A stretch of 64,000 nucleotides of DNA from Pseudonocardia parietis (GCF_017876315.1 NZ_JAGINU010000001.1:248001-312000), one strand, 5' to 3'. Counted from the stretch's first letter, positions 7,259 to 17,056 are shown. Numbers and translations: made by a program. The notes: a model not told the origin generated them from the sequence alone.

Positions 7259-9664
7259 ATGAGCGCGCACACGGCAGGCGCCCGGACCTCGACGGACGGC
7301 GCCGACGACCTGGCCACGGTGGACGCCTTCTGGCGGGCCGCCAACTACCTGTCGGTCGGCCAGATCTATCTGATGGCCGACCCGTTGCTCGACGAGCCGT
7401 TGCAGCCGGAGCACATCAAGCCCCGGCTGCTCGGGCACTGGGGCACCACCCCCGGGCTGAACTTCGTGTGGGCGCACCTGAACCGGGTGATCGTCCGCGA
7501 CGAGCAGGACACGCTGATGATCACCGGGCCCGGCCACGGCGGCCCCGGTGTCGTCGCGTCGGCCTGGCTGGAGGGCAGCTACACCGAGCGGTGGACACAC
7601 GTCTCCCGCGACGCCGAAGGCATGGCGGAGCTGTTCCGCCAGTTCTCCTTCCCCGGCGGCATCCCCTCGCACGCCGCGCCGCAGACCCCCGGGTCGATCA
7701 ACGAGGGCGGCGAGCTCGGCTACTCGCTCGCGCACGCCTACGGTGCCGCGTTCGACAACCCGGACCTGCTCGTGACCTGCGTGATCGGCGACGGCGAGGC
7801 GGAGACCGGGGCGCTGGCCGGATCGTGGCAGTCGAACGCGTTCCTGCACCCGGTGCACGACGGCACCGTGCTGCCGATCCTGCACCTCAACGGCTACAAG
7901 ATCGCCAACTCGACGGTGCCCGCCCGGATCCCCGCCGAGGACCTGCAGTCCCTCCTGGAGGGCCACGGACACCGTCCGTACCTGGTCGAAGGCGGGTTCG
8001 ACGGCGAGGACCCGGCGGCGGTGCACGACCGTATGGCGTCCACGCTGGACGAGATCACCGGCGAGATCCGCCGGATCCGCAGCCGGGCCGCCGCGCAGCA
8101 CGCGGCCGGTCAGCAGGTCGAGCGGCCCCGCTGGCCGATGCTCGTCCTGCGGACCCCGAAGGGATGGACCGGTCCGACCGAGGTGGACGGCCGGCAGGTC
8201 GAGGGCCTGTGGCGGTCGCACCAGGTCCCGCTGCCCGGCGTCCGGGAGGATCCCGAGCACCGCGCCCAGCTGGAACGCTGGCTGCGGTCCTACCGCCCCG
8301 AGGAGCTGTTCGACGACGACGGCCGCCCGCGCGAGCACGTGAGCGCCCACGTCCCGGCCGGTGAGCGCCGGATGAGCGCGACACCGCACTCCAACGGCGG
8401 CGAGCTGCTGCGCGACCTCCGACTCCCCCCGACCGCCGACCACGCTGTCGAGGTGCCCGCCCCGGGTGCGGTCTCGGCGAGCGCCACCGGGACGCTGGGC
8501 GGCTGGCTGGCCGAGGTCGTCCGCCGCAACCCGGAGACGTTCCGGATCATGGGGCCGGACGAGACCGTGTCGAACAAGCTGCAGGACGTCTTCACCGCGA
8601 CCGACCGCCAGTTCCTGGGCCGGCTGGAGGACACCGACGAGCACGTCGCCCCGCACGGCCGGGTGCTCGAGGTGCTCAACGAGCAGCTCTGCCAGGGCTG
8701 GCTGGAGGGCTACCTGCTCTCCGGGCGGCACGGGCTGTTCAACTGCTACGAGGCGTTCGTGCACATCGTCGACTCGATGTTCAACCAGCACGCCAAGTGG
8801 CTGGAGGAGAGCAGGCGGATCCCGTGGCGGCGCCCGGTCGCGTCGCTGAACTACCTGCTGACCAGCCACGTCTGGCGCCAGGACCACAACGGCTTCTCCC
8901 ACCAGGACCCGGGCTTCCTCGACCACGTGCTGAACAAGAAGCCCGAGATCGTGCGCGCCTACCTGCCTCCCGACGCGAACACGCTGCTCGCCACCATGGA
9001 GCATTGCCTCGCGTCCCGGGACCTGGTGAACGTGGTCGTCGCCGGCAAGAACGAGCAACCGCAGTGGCTCGGGCCCCACGAGGCACGCGCGCACTGCGTC
9101 CGCGGGATCGGCTACTGGGACTGGGCGAGCACCGACACCGGCTCCGAACCCGACGTGGTGCTCGGCTGCGCGGGCGACGTGCCCACGATCGAGACCCTGG
9201 CAGCGGCCGGCCTGCTGCGCACCCACCTGCCGGAGCTGAAGGTACGGGTGGTCAACGTGGTCGACCTGATGCGGCTGCAGGACGAGCGCGCACACCCGCA
9301 CGGGCTGTCCGACCGCGAGTTCGACGGGTTGTTCACCACCGACAAGCCGGTGATCTTCGCCTACCACGGCTACCCGTGGATGATCCACCGGCTGACCTAC
9401 CGGCGGACCAACCACGCCGACATCCACGTGCGCGGCTTCATCGAGGAGGGCACCACCACGACACCGTTCGACATGGTGATGCTCAACGAGCTGGACCGCT
9501 TCCACCTCGTGATCGACGTGATCGACCGGGTACCGGGGCTCGCCGTGGCGCAGTCGGCGCTGCGCCGGCACATGGTCGACGAGCGGCTGCGCTGCCGGGA
9601 CCACACCCGGCGGACCGGCACCGACGCACCGGACGTCGCCGACTGGACGTGGCAGGGCGCATGA
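7259..9664 (+). CDS. xfp: Xylulose-5-phosphate/fructose-6-phosphate phosphoketolase
   Basis: 801 residues, the usual length. A thiamine-diphosphate enzyme that splits xylulose 5-phosphate or fructose 6-phosphate with phosphate into acetyl phosphate and a shorter sugar phosphate; cytosolic. Diagnostic stretches include [28 protein letters not shown], the ThDP motif [19 protein letters not shown] and [13 protein letters not shown]. The acetate kinase gene follows with an ATGA overlap, forming an acetyl-phosphate to acetate plus ATP shunt. The GTG/ATG-rich 5' side and the 64-bp palindrome just upstream suggest its own promoter. Confidence 0.96.
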   Translation: MSAHTAGARTSTDGADDLATVDAFWRAANYLSVGQIYLMADPLLDEPLQPEHIKPRLLGHWGTTPGLNFVWAHLNRVIVRDEQDTLMITGPGHGGPGVVASAWLEGSYTERWTHVSRDAEGMAELFRQFSFPGGIPSHAAPQTPGSINEGGELGYSLAHAYGAAFDNPDLLVTCVIGDGEAETGALAGSWQSNAFLHPVHDGTVLPILHLNGYKIANSTVPARIPAEDLQSLLEGHGHRPYLVEGGFDGEDPAAVHDRMASTLDEITGEIRRIRSRAAAQHAAGQQVERPRWPMLVLRTPKGWTGPTEVDGRQVEGLWRSHQVPLPGVREDPEHRAQLERWLRSYRPEELFDDDGRPREHVSAHVPAGERRMSATPHSNGGELLRDLRLPPTADHAVEVPAPGAVSASATGTLGGWLAEVVRRNPETFRIMGPDETVSNKLQDVFTATDRQFLGRLEDTDEHVAPHGRVLEVLNEQLCQGWLEGYLLSGRHGLFNCYEAFVHIVDSMFNQHAKWLEESRRIPWRRPVASLNYLLTSHVWRQDHNGFSHQDPGFLDHVLNKKPEIVRAYLPPDANTLLATMEHCLASRDLVNVVVAGKNEQPQWLGPHEARAHCVRGIGYWDWASTDTGSEPDVVLGCAGDVPTIETLAAAGLLRTHLPELKVRVVNVVDLMRLQDERAHPHGLSDREFDGLFTTDKPVIFAYHGYPWMIHRLTYRRTNHADIHVRGFIEEGTTTTPFDMVMLNELDRFHLVIDVIDRVPGLAVAQSALRRHMVDERLRCRDHTRRTGTDAPDVADWTWQGA

Positions 9665-10743
9665 GAACACTCGTGCTCAACGCCGGATCGTCGTCGCTGA
9701 AGCTCTCGCTGCTCGACGACGGCACCACCGTGCGCACCGACACCGTGGACCCCGGCGACGACGACGCGCTCGCCGGCTTCGCGGACGGCGACCCGCCGGA
9801 CGCCGTCGGGCACCGGATCGTGCACGGCGGCGACGAGTTCACCGGCCCGGTCGCCGTCGACGACGAGGTGGTGCGCCGCATCGACGCGCTGCGCGGGCTC
9901 GCCCCGCAGCACCAGGGCCCGGCCCTGGACGTGCTGCGCCGGGCCCGTGAGCTCGTGCCGGAGGTGCCGCACGTCGCGTGCTTCGACACCGCGTTCCACC
10001 GCACGATCCCGGACGCGGCCGCCACCTACGCCGTCCCGGCCCGGTGGCGCGAGGAGTTCGGGATCCGCCGCTACGGGTTCCACGGCATGGCCCACGAGTG
10101 GTCGGCGCGGCGCACCGGCGAGCTCCTCGGCCGCGACCCCGCGACGCTGCGCGTGGTCAACGCCCACATCGGCGCGGGCGCATCGTTGTGCGCGATCGAC
10201 CGCGGCCTCTCGGTGGACACCACCATGGGGTTCACCCCGACGTCCGGGCTGGTCATGGGCAGCCGCAGCGGGGACCTGGACCCGGCCGTCCCGCTGTGGC
10301 TGGCCGGCCACGGCCTCGATCCCGACGACGTCGCCGCCGCGCTGGACCGCGACAGCGGCCTGCTCGCCCTCGCCGGCGAGTCCGATCCGCAGAAGGTGCA
10401 GGAGGCCGCCGACGCCGGTGACGCCCGGGCTGCCACCGCGCTGGACGTGTGGGGGCACCGGGCCCGCGCCGGGCTGGCGGCGATGGCGGCGGCGACAGCG
10501 GGATTGGACGTACTGACGTTCAGCGGCGGCGTCGGCGAGCACCAGCCGTGGATGCGCGAGCGGGCGGTGCGCGGGCTGGGATTCCTCGGCCTCACCCTCG
10601 ATCCCGCCCGCAACGACGACGCCCGCGGCGGCGACGCCGTGCTGTCCCCGGACGGCGCCGCGGTGCGGATCCTCGCCGTCACCTCCCGGGAGGACGTGAT
10701 CATCGCCGAGCAGGTCGCCGCCGTCGCCGGCCGGGCCGGGTAG
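9661..10743 (+). CDS. ackA: Acetate kinase
   Basis: 360 residues, slightly short of the usual near 400. It converts acetyl phosphate and ADP to acetate and ATP. Signatures are [15 protein letters not shown] (phosphate loop at the N-terminus), [49 protein letters not shown] and [14 protein letters not shown]. The ATG overlaps the phosphoketolase stop, so the two are translationally coupled and consume acetyl phosphate together. No phosphotransacetylase lies nearby. Confidence 0.95.
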   Translation: MRTLVLNAGSSSLKLSLLDDGTTVRTDTVDPGDDDALAGFADGDPPDAVGHRIVHGGDEFTGPVAVDDEVVRRIDALRGLAPQHQGPALDVLRRARELVPEVPHVACFDTAFHRTIPDAAATYAVPARWREEFGIRRYGFHGMAHEWSARRTGELLGRDPATLRVVNAHIGAGASLCAIDRGLSVDTTMGFTPTSGLVMGSRSGDLDPAVPLWLAGHGLDPDDVAAALDRDSGLLALAGESDPQKVQEAADAGDARAATALDVWGHRARAGLAAMAAATAGLDVLTFSGGVGEHQPWMRERAVRGLGFLGLTLDPARNDDARGGDAVLSPDGAAVRILAVTSREDVIIAEQVAAVAGRAG

Positions 10744-10766
10744 CGGCCGGCCGGGGCGCTCGTGCC

Positions 10767-10783
10767 ATGACCTCGTAGGTCAT
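10767..10783. promoter_or_regulatory. 17-bp perfect inverted repeat, possible operator
   Basis: ATGACC, TCGTA, GGTCAT. It lies in the 115-bp gap between ackA and the small membrane protein, about 75 bases before the latter's ATG. The size and symmetry suit a dimeric repressor site, but it could also be chance or a weak hairpin after ackA. Confidence 0.4.
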
Positions 10784-10858
10784 CGCATCGGCGCGCCCGC
10801 ACCGCGATCGTGGGTACCAGCACCGGGGACGGGCCCCGGGAGCACCCAGGAGGCGATC

Positions 10859-11266
10859 ATGACCATCTCCACGCACCCCGTCGTCACGAATCTCCGCGCG
10901 GCACTGCGGGTCGACGCCGTCGCGTCCGGCGGGCTCGGCCTGCTCACCGCCGCGGGCGCCGTACTGCTCGGTCCGCTGCTCGGGCTGCCGGTGCCGCTGC
11001 TGGTCGGCGCCGGGCTCTTCCTCGTCGCCTGGGCGGCCGGGCTGCTGGTGCTGGCCGCGACCGGGACGGTGCCCCGGGCCGGCGGCTGGGCGGTGGTGGC
11101 GGTGAACTCGGCATGGGTGGTGGCGAGCGTCGCCGTCGTTCTCGCCGCGGCGCCGACGGTGCTCGGGATCGCCTTCCTCGTCGCGCAGGCGCTGGTCGTC
11201 GCCCTGTTCGTGGAATGGCAGGTCGTGGCGCTGCGCCGCACCGGCGCCGTCCCCGCCGTGGCGTAG
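10859..11266 (+). CDS. Small integral membrane protein, four predicted helices
   Basis: 135 residues, about 80% hydrophobic. Four membrane spans are visible near residues 20-43, 46-66, 76-98 and 100-122, separated by very short loops, with a basic C-terminus. An AGGAGG ribosome-binding site sits seven bases before the ATG. No catalytic or binding motif is recognisable. Similar four-helix proteins of unknown function are common in actinobacteria. It is convergent with the sulfite oxidase gene (gap of nine bases). Confidence 0.7.
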   Translation: MTISTHPVVTNLRAALRVDAVASGGLGLLTAAGAVLLGPLLGLPVPLLVGAGLFLVAWAAGLLVLAATGTVPRAGGWAVVAVNSAWVVASVAVVLAAAPTVLGIAFLVAQALVVALFVEWQVVALRRTGAVPAVA

Positions 11267-11275
11267 GGCCGGGCC

Positions 11276-12376
11276 TCAGCCCACCTGCCCGGGCGGCTCC
11301 ACGGTGACCCGGACCCGTCCCCACGAGTTGTTGACGTACCCCTTCGGGTTCCACAGCGCGGCCGCGCTCTCCGGCTGCAGGGCGGCCGTGTCGTCCCAGG
11401 CACGGGCCAGGATCTCCCCCGGCCCGGCCGGCAGGTCGACCACGGCGTGCCACAGCGTCCAGGCCCACGGGCCGGCGGGGTCGTCGAGCCGGGCCCGGGT
11501 CCAGGACCTGCCGCCGTCGGGCGAGACGTCGACCCGCGCGACCCGGCGGGTGCCGCCGGCGAACGCGTACCCCCGCACCGTGACGGCCCCGGCCGTGAGG
11601 GTCGCCCCGTCGTCGGGGACGGTGACGTCGCAGGTCAGGGCGATCGGGCCGAGCGAGATCCCGTCGCCGGGGCCCGCCGCGCCGGGGTCGGCCTCCGGTG
11701 GCAGCAGCCGGTAGGCCGTCGCCTGGAAGAAGTTGTCCGAGGGCCGCTCGCGCACGACGATGCGCTCCAGCCACTTCACGCTCCGCGCCCCGATGTAGCC
11801 GGGGACGACCACCCGGACCGGGGCCCCGTGCACGGCGGGCAGCGGGTCACCGTTCATCGCCCACGCCAGCAGGACCTCCGGCGACCGGGCCTTCCCGATC
11901 GGGATCGAGCCACCGAACCGTTGCGCAGGGTCGGCGATCCCGGACACGTCCGGCGCCTCGAACGCGACGTGCTCCGCCTCCGCAGCGGGCCCGGCCGCCT
12001 GCACCACGTCGGCCAGCCGCACCCCCGTCCACCGGGCCGTGGACGTCGCGCCCGGTCCCCACGGAATCTCCCCGGGGATGTCGCGCACGGCCGTCAGGCC
12101 CGCTCGCCGGTTGCCGGCGCACTGCAGCGTCGCGATGACGTCGTGCTGCTCGAACCGGTCCCGCAGCTGCTCCAGGTCCAGCTCCAGCGGATGGTCGACG
12201 AGGCCGCTCACCGTGAGGCGCCAGTGACCCGGGCGAGTCTCCGGGACGGGTCCGTGGTTGCGGACGTAGAACGACGAGCTGTCGGTCAGGGCGCCGGTCA
12301 GGGCCGAACGAGGCGGCTCGGCGTTGAACGGTTCCACCTCGTGCACGACCATGTCGGCGCGCTTGTCCCAGGCCAT
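11276..12376 (-). CDS. Sulfite oxidase family molybdopterin enzyme
   Basis: 366 residues. The molybdopterin domain (about 40-230) carries the Mo-ligand cysteine in ATLQCAGNRR, then GGSIPIGKA, PAVHGAPVRVVVPGYIGARSVKW, and a C-terminal dimerisation domain with the Ig-like fold (about 240-360, ending WNPKGYVNNSWGRV). This is the plant/animal-like sulfite oxidase architecture. There is no Tat or Sec signal and no cytochrome b5 domain, so it appears cytosolic and would use another acceptor. The natural substrate may be sulfite or another oxyanion. Confidence 0.88.
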   Translation of the reverse strand: MAWDKRADMVVHEVEPFNAEPPRSALTGALTDSSSFYVRNHGPVPETRPGHWRLTVSGLVDHPLELDLEQLRDRFEQHDVIATLQCAGNRRAGLTAVRDIPGEIPWGPGATSTARWTGVRLADVVQAAGPAAEAEHVAFEAPDVSGIADPAQRFGGSIPIGKARSPEVLLAWAMNGDPLPAVHGAPVRVVVPGYIGARSVKWLERIVVRERPSDNFFQATAYRLLPPEADPGAAGPGDGISLGPIALTCDVTVPDDGATLTAGAVTVRGYAFAGGTRRVARVDVSPDGGRSWTRARLDDPAGPWAWTLWHAVVDLPAGPGEILARAWDDTAALQPESAAALWNPKGYVNNSWGRVRVTVEPPGQVG

Positions 12377-12416
12377 ACCGGGCGTCGTACCCGCCCGTCC
12401 ACGCTCGACACCGCCC

Positions 12417-12668
12417 TCAGGCCCGGGACGTCACCGCACCCGGCACGGCGGCCGGGCCGGGTGCGGTGACGAAGGATCCGGCCTGACGACGGGTGGCGAT
12501 CAGTTCGTGACGGCTCAGCTCGCGCAACGCGTGCCGGACCGCGGAGCGGCTGACGCCGAGCTGTTCGGCCAGTCGTCGTTCGGCCGGTAGCCGGTCGCCT
12601 GCCTTGCTCGTGCCCACGATCGCCAGGAGCTCGGTCAGCGCCCGGCGTTGCTCACCCGACTCGCCCAT
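12417..12668 (-). CDS. Stand-alone GntR-type winged-helix DNA-binding protein
   Basis: 83 residues only. The core, GDRLPAERRLAEQLGVSRSA followed by VRHALRELSRHELIATRRQAGSF, is a complete GntR winged helix. The FCD/FadR effector domain normally found C-terminal is absent: translation ends about 13 residues after the wing. It may be a truncated FadR-type regulator or a functional mini-regulator. It is the last gene of the minus-strand aromatic block, 13 bases after the CoA-transferase gene. I chose the ATG at 12668 because longer forms would run into that gene. Confidence 0.72.
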   Translation of the reverse strand: MGESGEQRRALTELLAIVGTSKAGDRLPAERRLAEQLGVSRSAVRHALRELSRHELIATRRQAGSFVTAPGPAAVPGAVTSRA

Positions 12669-12681
12669 CGCCCGTTCCTCG

Positions 12682-13896
12682 TCACCGGTTCCCGCCGACC
12701 ACGTGCCGGTCGTGCAGGGCACCGATCTCGGCATCGCCCAGGCCGAGGACCTCGGACAGGACCTGGTCGGTGTCCGCGCCGAGCTGCGGTGCCACCCCGG
12801 CGTCGCCGTGCTCACCGTTCCAGCGCAGCGGGGAACGGGCGGTGATCGCGGTGGCGCCGCCGGGCAGCGGCAGGTCGGCCAGCAACGCGTGCTGCCCGGA
12901 CCGGTGCGCGGCCACGACGTCGGTCATCCCCTGGTAGCGGCCCCACAGCACGCGGGCCCGGTTGAGCTCGTCCTCGACGGTCTTCGAGTCCCGGGCCGCG
13001 AACCACGGCTTGAGGACCGCGGCGATCGTGTCGCGCAGCCGGTAGCGCTCGGTCTCGTCGGTCAGGTCGGCGTCGAGGGCCTGTTCCAGCGCGGCGAACA
13101 CCGCACCGGTCCCGGTGACCGACACCAGCGCGCTCCACTGCCCGGGGGTCAGCGCGACGACCATCACCCGGTTCCCGTCGGAACAGGCGAAGTCGACCCC
13201 GAAGCTGCCGTAGACGTGGTTGCCGTGCCGGGGGCGTTCGCGCCCGAGCTCCTCGGCCTCCGACAGCCAGCCCAGGTTCGCCACCCCGGCCAGCGCGACG
13301 TCGGACAGCGCGATCTCGGAGTACACCCCACGCCCGGTGCGCGAGCGCTCGTAGAGCGCGGCCAGCACCGCGGTCGACACGCTCAGCCCGGTGACCAGGT
13401 CCCAGGCCGGCAGCACGTGGTTGACCGGGGTCGCGCCCTCCTCGCTGCCGGTGATGCCGGGGATGCCGACCTCGGCGTTGACCGTGTAGTCCACCGCAGG
13501 GCGCCCGTCGGGGTAGCCCTGCACGCGGACGTGGATCAGGTCGGAGCGCCGAGCGACGAGGACGTCGTTGGCCATCCACCGGCGCCCGACGACGTTGTCG
13601 ACCAGCACTCCGCGGTCGTCACCGGGGGCGGTGGCCAGCGCCACGACCAGCTCGCGGCCCTCGTCGGAGCGCATGTCCACGGTGATCGACTGCTTGGCCT
13701 TGTTCAGCGACGCCCAGTAGTAGGAGTCACCGGTGCCGTCGTGCGCGGCCGGCCAGCGCCCGTGGTCGGGCCCGCCGCCGAGCGGGTCGATCCGCACGAC
13801 CGACGCGCCCAGCTGGGCCAGGGTCATGCCGCCGGTGGGGCCGGCGACGAAGCTGGCGCACTCGACGACCCGCAGGCCGTCCAGGGGCCGGGCCAT
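12682..13896 (-). CDS. CaiB/BaiF family III CoA-transferase, 2-methylfumaryl-CoA isomerase (Mct)-like
   Basis: 404 residues. The family III fold begins [12 protein letters not shown]. The stretches GMTLAQLGASVVRIDPLGGG, YWASLNKAKQSITVDMRS, QGYPDGRPAVDYTVNAEVG (Asp likely the CoA-accepting residue) and NHVLPAWDLVTGL are, as I recall the family, those of 2-methylfumaryl-CoA isomerase, which moves CoA between the C1 and C4 carboxyls of mesaconate. The start codon overlaps the thiolase stop (TGATG), so it is coupled to pcaF. A role on methyl-branched thiolase products such as methylsuccinyl-CoA is inferred. A generic CoA-transferase is the fallback. Confidence 0.72.
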   Translation of the reverse strand: MARPLDGLRVVECASFVAGPTGGMTLAQLGASVVRIDPLGGGPDHGRWPAAHDGTGDSYYWASLNKAKQSITVDMRSDEGRELVVALATAPGDDRGVLVDNVVGRRWMANDVLVARRSDLIHVRVQGYPDGRPAVDYTVNAEVGIPGITGSEEGATPVNHVLPAWDLVTGLSVSTAVLAALYERSRTGRGVYSEIALSDVALAGVANLGWLSEAEELGRERPRHGNHVYGSFGVDFACSDGNRVMVVALTPGQWSALVSVTGTGAVFAALEQALDADLTDETERYRLRDTIAAVLKPWFAARDSKTVEDELNRARVLWGRYQGMTDVVAAHRSGQHALLADLPLPGGATAITARSPLRWNGEHGDAGVAPQLGADTDQVLSEVLGLGDAEIGALHDRHVVGGNR

Positions 13897-15104
13897 CAGG
13901 CCTTCTCGAAGATCGCGGCCAGGCCCTGCCCGCCACCGATGCACATCGTCTCCAACCCGTACCGGGCATCCCGACGCGCCATCTCCCGCGTCAACGTCGC
14001 CAGGATCCGGCCACCCGTCGCACCCACCGGGTGCCCCAGCGAGATCCCCGAACCGTTGACGTTCATCCGCTCGAAATCAGCCTCGGAGAACTTCCACTCC
14101 CGCGTACACGCCAGCACCTGCGCCGCGAACGCCTCGTTCAACTCGATCAGATCGATGTCGGCGAGGCTGAGGCCGGCCGCATCGAGAGCCTTGGCCGTCG
14201 CCGGGACGGGGCCGATGCCCATGGTCTTCGGCGGCACCCCACCCAAGCCCCAGGACACGACCCGGGCCAGGGGCCGCAGCCCCAGCTCCGCTGCCTTCTC
14301 CGGGCTGGTCACCACACAGATCGACGCACCATCGTTCTGCCCCGACGCGTTCCCCGCGGTCACCGTGGCCTGATCGTCGCCCTTGCCCAGGATCGGGCGC
14401 AGCGTCGACAGCTTCTCCACATTCGAATCCGGACGGATGTGCTCATCCGCATCCACGACCGTGTCGCCCTTACGGCCCGGCACCGTCACCGGCACCAGCT
14501 CGTCGGCGAACTTCCCCGCCTGCTGCGCCGCCGCAGCCCGCTGATGCGAACGGACCGCGAACTCGTCCTGCTCCGCACGCGGAATCGCATACTCGCGACG
14601 CAGGTTCTCCGCGGTCTCCAACATCCCACCCGGCACCGGATGATCCTTACCCCCGGCGGTGACCCGGCCGCGAGCCAGCGAGTCGTTCAGCATCACCCCG
14701 CCACCCTTCACACCCCAGCGCATGCTCGTCGAATAGAACGACGCCGACGACATCGACTCCGCCCCACCCGCCAGCACCACCTCCGAGGCGCCGGTCTGGA
14801 CCTGCATCGCCGCATACAACACCGCCTGCAAACCCGAACCACAGCGACGGTCGAGCTGGATACCGTTCACACTCACCGGCAACCCCGCGTCCAGCGCCGC
14901 GACCCGCCCGATCGCCGGGGCATCCATCGTCGGATAGCAGTGACCCAGCACCACATCCTCCACCACGGACGGATCCAGACCGGTGCGGTCGACCACCGCC
15001 CGGATCACCGTCGCAGCCAGCGTGTGCGCCGGCACGTCACGCAGGCTTCCCCCGAACCCACCCACCGGGGTCCGCAACGGCTCACAGATGACGGCGTCAC
15101 GCAC
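13896..15104 (-). CDS. pcaF: 3-oxoadipyl-CoA thiolase (acetyl-CoA acyltransferase)
   Basis: 402 residues. The thiolase triad is complete: nucleophilic Cys in [11 protein letters not shown], His in GHPVGATGG, and the second Cys in [12 protein letters not shown], plus NEAFAAQ. In this operon it would cleave 3-oxoadipyl-CoA to succinyl-CoA and acetyl-CoA. It starts with GTG and overlaps pcaJ by eight bases. Composition is unusual: three hand-counted 60-base lines give 62-65% G+C, against 77% in a line of the next gene, and the strand shows strong C-over-G skew, so it may have been acquired separately. A general acetyl-CoA acetyltransferase is the alternative. Confidence 0.87.
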   Translation of the reverse strand: MRDAVICEPLRTPVGGFGGSLRDVPAHTLAATVIRAVVDRTGLDPSVVEDVVLGHCYPTMDAPAIGRVAALDAGLPVSVNGIQLDRRCGSGLQAVLYAAMQVQTGASEVVLAGGAESMSSASFYSTSMRWGVKGGGVMLNDSLARGRVTAGGKDHPVPGGMLETAENLRREYAIPRAEQDEFAVRSHQRAAAAQQAGKFADELVPVTVPGRKGDTVVDADEHIRPDSNVEKLSTLRPILGKGDDQATVTAGNASGQNDGASICVVTSPEKAAELGLRPLARVVSWGLGGVPPKTMGIGPVPATAKALDAAGLSLADIDLIELNEAFAAQVLACTREWKFSEADFERMNVNGSGISLGHPVGATGGRILATLTREMARRDARYGLETMCIGGGQGLAAIFEKA

Positions 15105-15753
15105 GGACGGCCTCCTCGTCTCGGCGCCCGAGCAACCGGGCGGCGGTCTTCTCGCGGACCTCGTCCGCGGTGACGCCGGGGGCGGTCTCGACCAGTACGA
15201 GGCCGTCCCCGGTCACGTCGATCACGGCCAGGTCCGTCACGATCCGGGTCACGCAACCCAGACCGGTGATCGGCAGGGAGCAGCGTTCGACGATCTTCGC
15301 CGAGCCGTCCCTGGCCACATGATCCATCATCACGATGACCCGTTTCGCACCGTGTACCAGGTCCATCGCCCCACCCATCCCCTTGATCATCTTGCCGGGG
15401 ACGGCCCAGTTCGCCAGGTCGCCGTTCGCGGCGACCTCCATCCCGCCCAGTACCGCGACGTCGAGCTTGCCGGCGCGGATCTGGCCGAAGGAGTCCGACG
15501 ATCCGAAGTAGGCGGCGCCGTCGTTGACCGTGACGGTCTCCTTCCCGGCGTTGATCAGGTCGGGGTCGACCTCGTCGTCGCCCGGGTAGGGGCCGACGCC
15601 GAGGATGCCGTTCTCCGAGTGCAGCACCACCGTGCGCCCGGCCGGGATGTAGCCGGGGACCAGGGTCGGCATCCCGATCCCGAGGTTGACATAGGAACCG
15701 TCGGGCAGCTCGTCGGCGACCCGGGCGGCCATCTGTTCACGTGTGAGAGCCAT
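15097..15753 (-). CDS. pcaJ: 3-oxoadipate (3-oxoacid) CoA-transferase subunit B
   Basis: 218 residues. Family I CoA-transferase beta subunit. The catalytic glutamate is in [24 protein letters not shown] and [20 protein letters not shown] are family hallmarks. With PcaI it transfers CoA from succinyl-CoA to 3-oxoadipate. It begins one base after the pcaI stop and overlaps pcaF by eight bases at its end, so the trio is made from one message. Substrate choice over acetoacetate rests on the catechol-operon context. Confidence 0.9.
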   Translation of the reverse strand: MALTREQMAARVADELPDGSYVNLGIGMPTLVPGYIPAGRTVVLHSENGILGVGPYPGDDEVDPDLINAGKETVTVNDGAAYFGSSDSFGQIRAGKLDVAVLGGMEVAANGDLANWAVPGKMIKGMGGAMDLVHGAKRVIVMMDHVARDGSAKIVERCSLPITGLGCVTRIVTDLAVIDVTGDGLVLVETAPGVTADEVREKTAARLLGRRDEEAVRA

Positions 15754-15754
15754 G

Positions 15755-16498
15755 TCAGCGCACCGTCCTGAACTCGACCGGCTTCTCCACCTCGGGCACG
15801 TGCACCACGCGTTCGACGTGGATGCCGGGGGTGTGTACGTGGTCCGGGTCGATCTCGCCGGGCTCGACCAGGTGCTCGACCTGCGCGATCGTGACCTTGC
15901 CGGCCGCGGCGGCATCGGGGTTGAAGTTGCGCGCCGAGCGCCGGTAGACGAGGTTGCCGTGCCGGTCGCCCTTCCAGGCGTGCACCAGCCCGAAGTCCGG
16001 CACCAGTGCCTGCTCGAGCACATACGAGGCGCCGGCGAACTCGCGGACCTCCTTGGCCGGGGACGCCACCGCCACCGACCCGTCCGGGTGATGGCGCCAC
16101 GGCAGCCCGCCCTCGGCGACCAGCGTCCCGACCCCGGCCGGGGTGTAGAACGCCGCGATCCCCGCACCCCCGGCCCGCAACCGCTCGGCCAGGGTGCCCT
16201 GCGGGGTCAGCTCCAACTCGATCTCCCCGGCCAGGTACTGGCGGGCGAACTCCTTGTTGTTGCCGACATAGGAGCCGATCGTGCGCCGGATCCGCCCCGC
16301 CGCCAACAACGTGCCCAGCCCGAACCCGTCCACACCCAGGTTGTTCGAGATCGTCTCCAGGCTCGTCGCGCCCTGCTCGAGCAACACCGCGATCAACACC
16401 GTCGGCACCCCGGACATCCCGAACCCACCGACCGCCAGCGACGCACCGTCACCGATATCGGCGACCGCCTCCGCGGCGGATGCCACCACCTTGTCCAT
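15755..16498 (-). CDS. pcaI: 3-oxoadipate (3-oxoacid) CoA-transferase subunit A
   Basis: 247 residues. Alpha subunit with the CoA-binding glycine signature [20 protein letters not shown] near the N-terminus and [11 protein letters not shown] further on. The ATG at 16498 follows a strong GGAGG site. Upstream lies a likely promoter with an IclR-type palindrome, so the pcaIJF part can be transcribed separately from the cat genes, from which it is separated by about 0.9 kb of repeats. Length and arrangement match PcaI. Confidence 0.9.
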   Translation of the reverse strand: MDKVVASAAEAVADIGDGASLAVGGFGMSGVPTVLIAVLLEQGATSLETISNNLGVDGFGLGTLLAAGRIRRTIGSYVGNNKEFARQYLAGEIELELTPQGTLAERLRAGGAGIAAFYTPAGVGTLVAEGGLPWRHHPDGSVAVASPAKEVREFAGASYVLEQALVPDFGLVHAWKGDRHGNLVYRRSARNFNPDAAAAGKVTIAQVEHLVEPGEIDPDHVHTPGIHVERVVHVPEVEKPVEFRTVR

Positions 16499-16554
16499 CA
16501 ACACACACCTCCGTCGACCCACACTGTACCGCAGTGTTCGAGAAACGTACAAGC

Positions 16555-16569
16555 GTTCGCTCTGCGAAC
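16555..16569 (-). promoter_or_regulatory. IclR-type operator upstream of pcaIJF
   Basis: Perfect inverted repeat GTTCGC, TCT, GCGAAC, 57 bases before the pcaI ATG. GTTCG/CGAAC half-sites are typical for IclR-family regulators of the beta-ketoadipate pathway, and an IclR gene heads this gene block. On the minus strand TTGTAC, 17 bases, GTACAG follows directly and could be the promoter. Function is inferred from position and symmetry. Confidence 0.55.
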
Positions 16570-16578
16570 ACCGGTGGC

Positions 16579-16732
16579 TCGCGCGGGTTGTGCGCGGCGC
16601 AGGCTGTGCGGGGCGCGGGTTGTGCGCGGCGCGGGCTGTGCGCGGAGCGGGCTGTGCGCGGCGCAGGCTGTGCGCGGCGCGGCCTGTGCGCGGAGCGGGC
16701 TCGGCGCGGAGCAGGCTCGGCACCGGCTGCGG
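16579..16732. repeat. 16-bp-period tandem repeat array
   Basis: Nine to ten imperfect units of about TGTGCGCGGCGCGGGC. TGTGCG boxes start at 16589, 16605, 16621, 16637, 16653, 16669 and 16685, exactly 16 bases apart, then decay to TCGGCG at 16701 and TCGGCA at 16717. Looser copies of GCTGCGGCGCGGAGC continue to about 16790. A 16-base period does not preserve any reading frame, so open frames here are not genes. Confidence 0.85.
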
Positions 16733-16911
16733 CGCGGAGCCTTGCGCCGCGGCGCGGAGCCTCGGGCTGCGGCGCGGAGCAGGGCTCGCCGCGGGCTGCT
16801 GCGGCCGGCGTGGAGGGCCCGGGCCGCCGCGATGTGCGCGAAGCCGGCCGCCCGCTCATGCGCGCCGCGCGAGTGGCTCTCCGCCGCGGTCGGCGCGCGC
16901 CGGCTGCTCGG

Positions 16912-16974
16912 TGATCGCCGGTTGTGGAGTGCTGCGTACGCGTGCCGTACACAGCACTCCACAACCGGTGATCA
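16912..16974. repeat. 63-bp perfect-arm palindrome, related to family 1
   Basis: The ends are TGATCGCC and GGTGATCA; the arms continue as CCGGTTGTGGAGTGCTG (16918-16934) and CAGCACTCCACAACCGG (16952-16968), with GTAC pairs inside the loop. The first 12 bases, TGATCGCCGGTT, are identical to the start of the family 1 copy at 57042, and total length is 63 against 64, so it looks like a divergent member with a different core. It lies between two tandem arrays. Confidence 0.75.
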
Positions 16975-16982
16975 TGGCGACT

Positions 16983-17056
16983 CCACTCGCCGAGATGCAG
17001 CCGAGGGCGAATTGTTGACCTCTCTCGTGCACTGAGCTGCATCTCGGCGAGAGTGG
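16983..17056. repeat. Second long inverted repeat of the repeat island
   Basis: CCACTCGCCGAGATGCAGC (16983-17001) pairs with GCTGCATCTCGGC and GAGTGG (17036-17056), with two extra bases in the right arm. The 34-base loop contains TTGTTGACC. It starts nine bases after the neighbouring palindrome. No gene is associated with it. Confidence 0.75.

Noticed and set aside
12717..12733. GGCACCGATC-like match in the CoA-transferase gene
   Set aside because: Single half-site within coding sequence and no dyad around it; chance occurrence.
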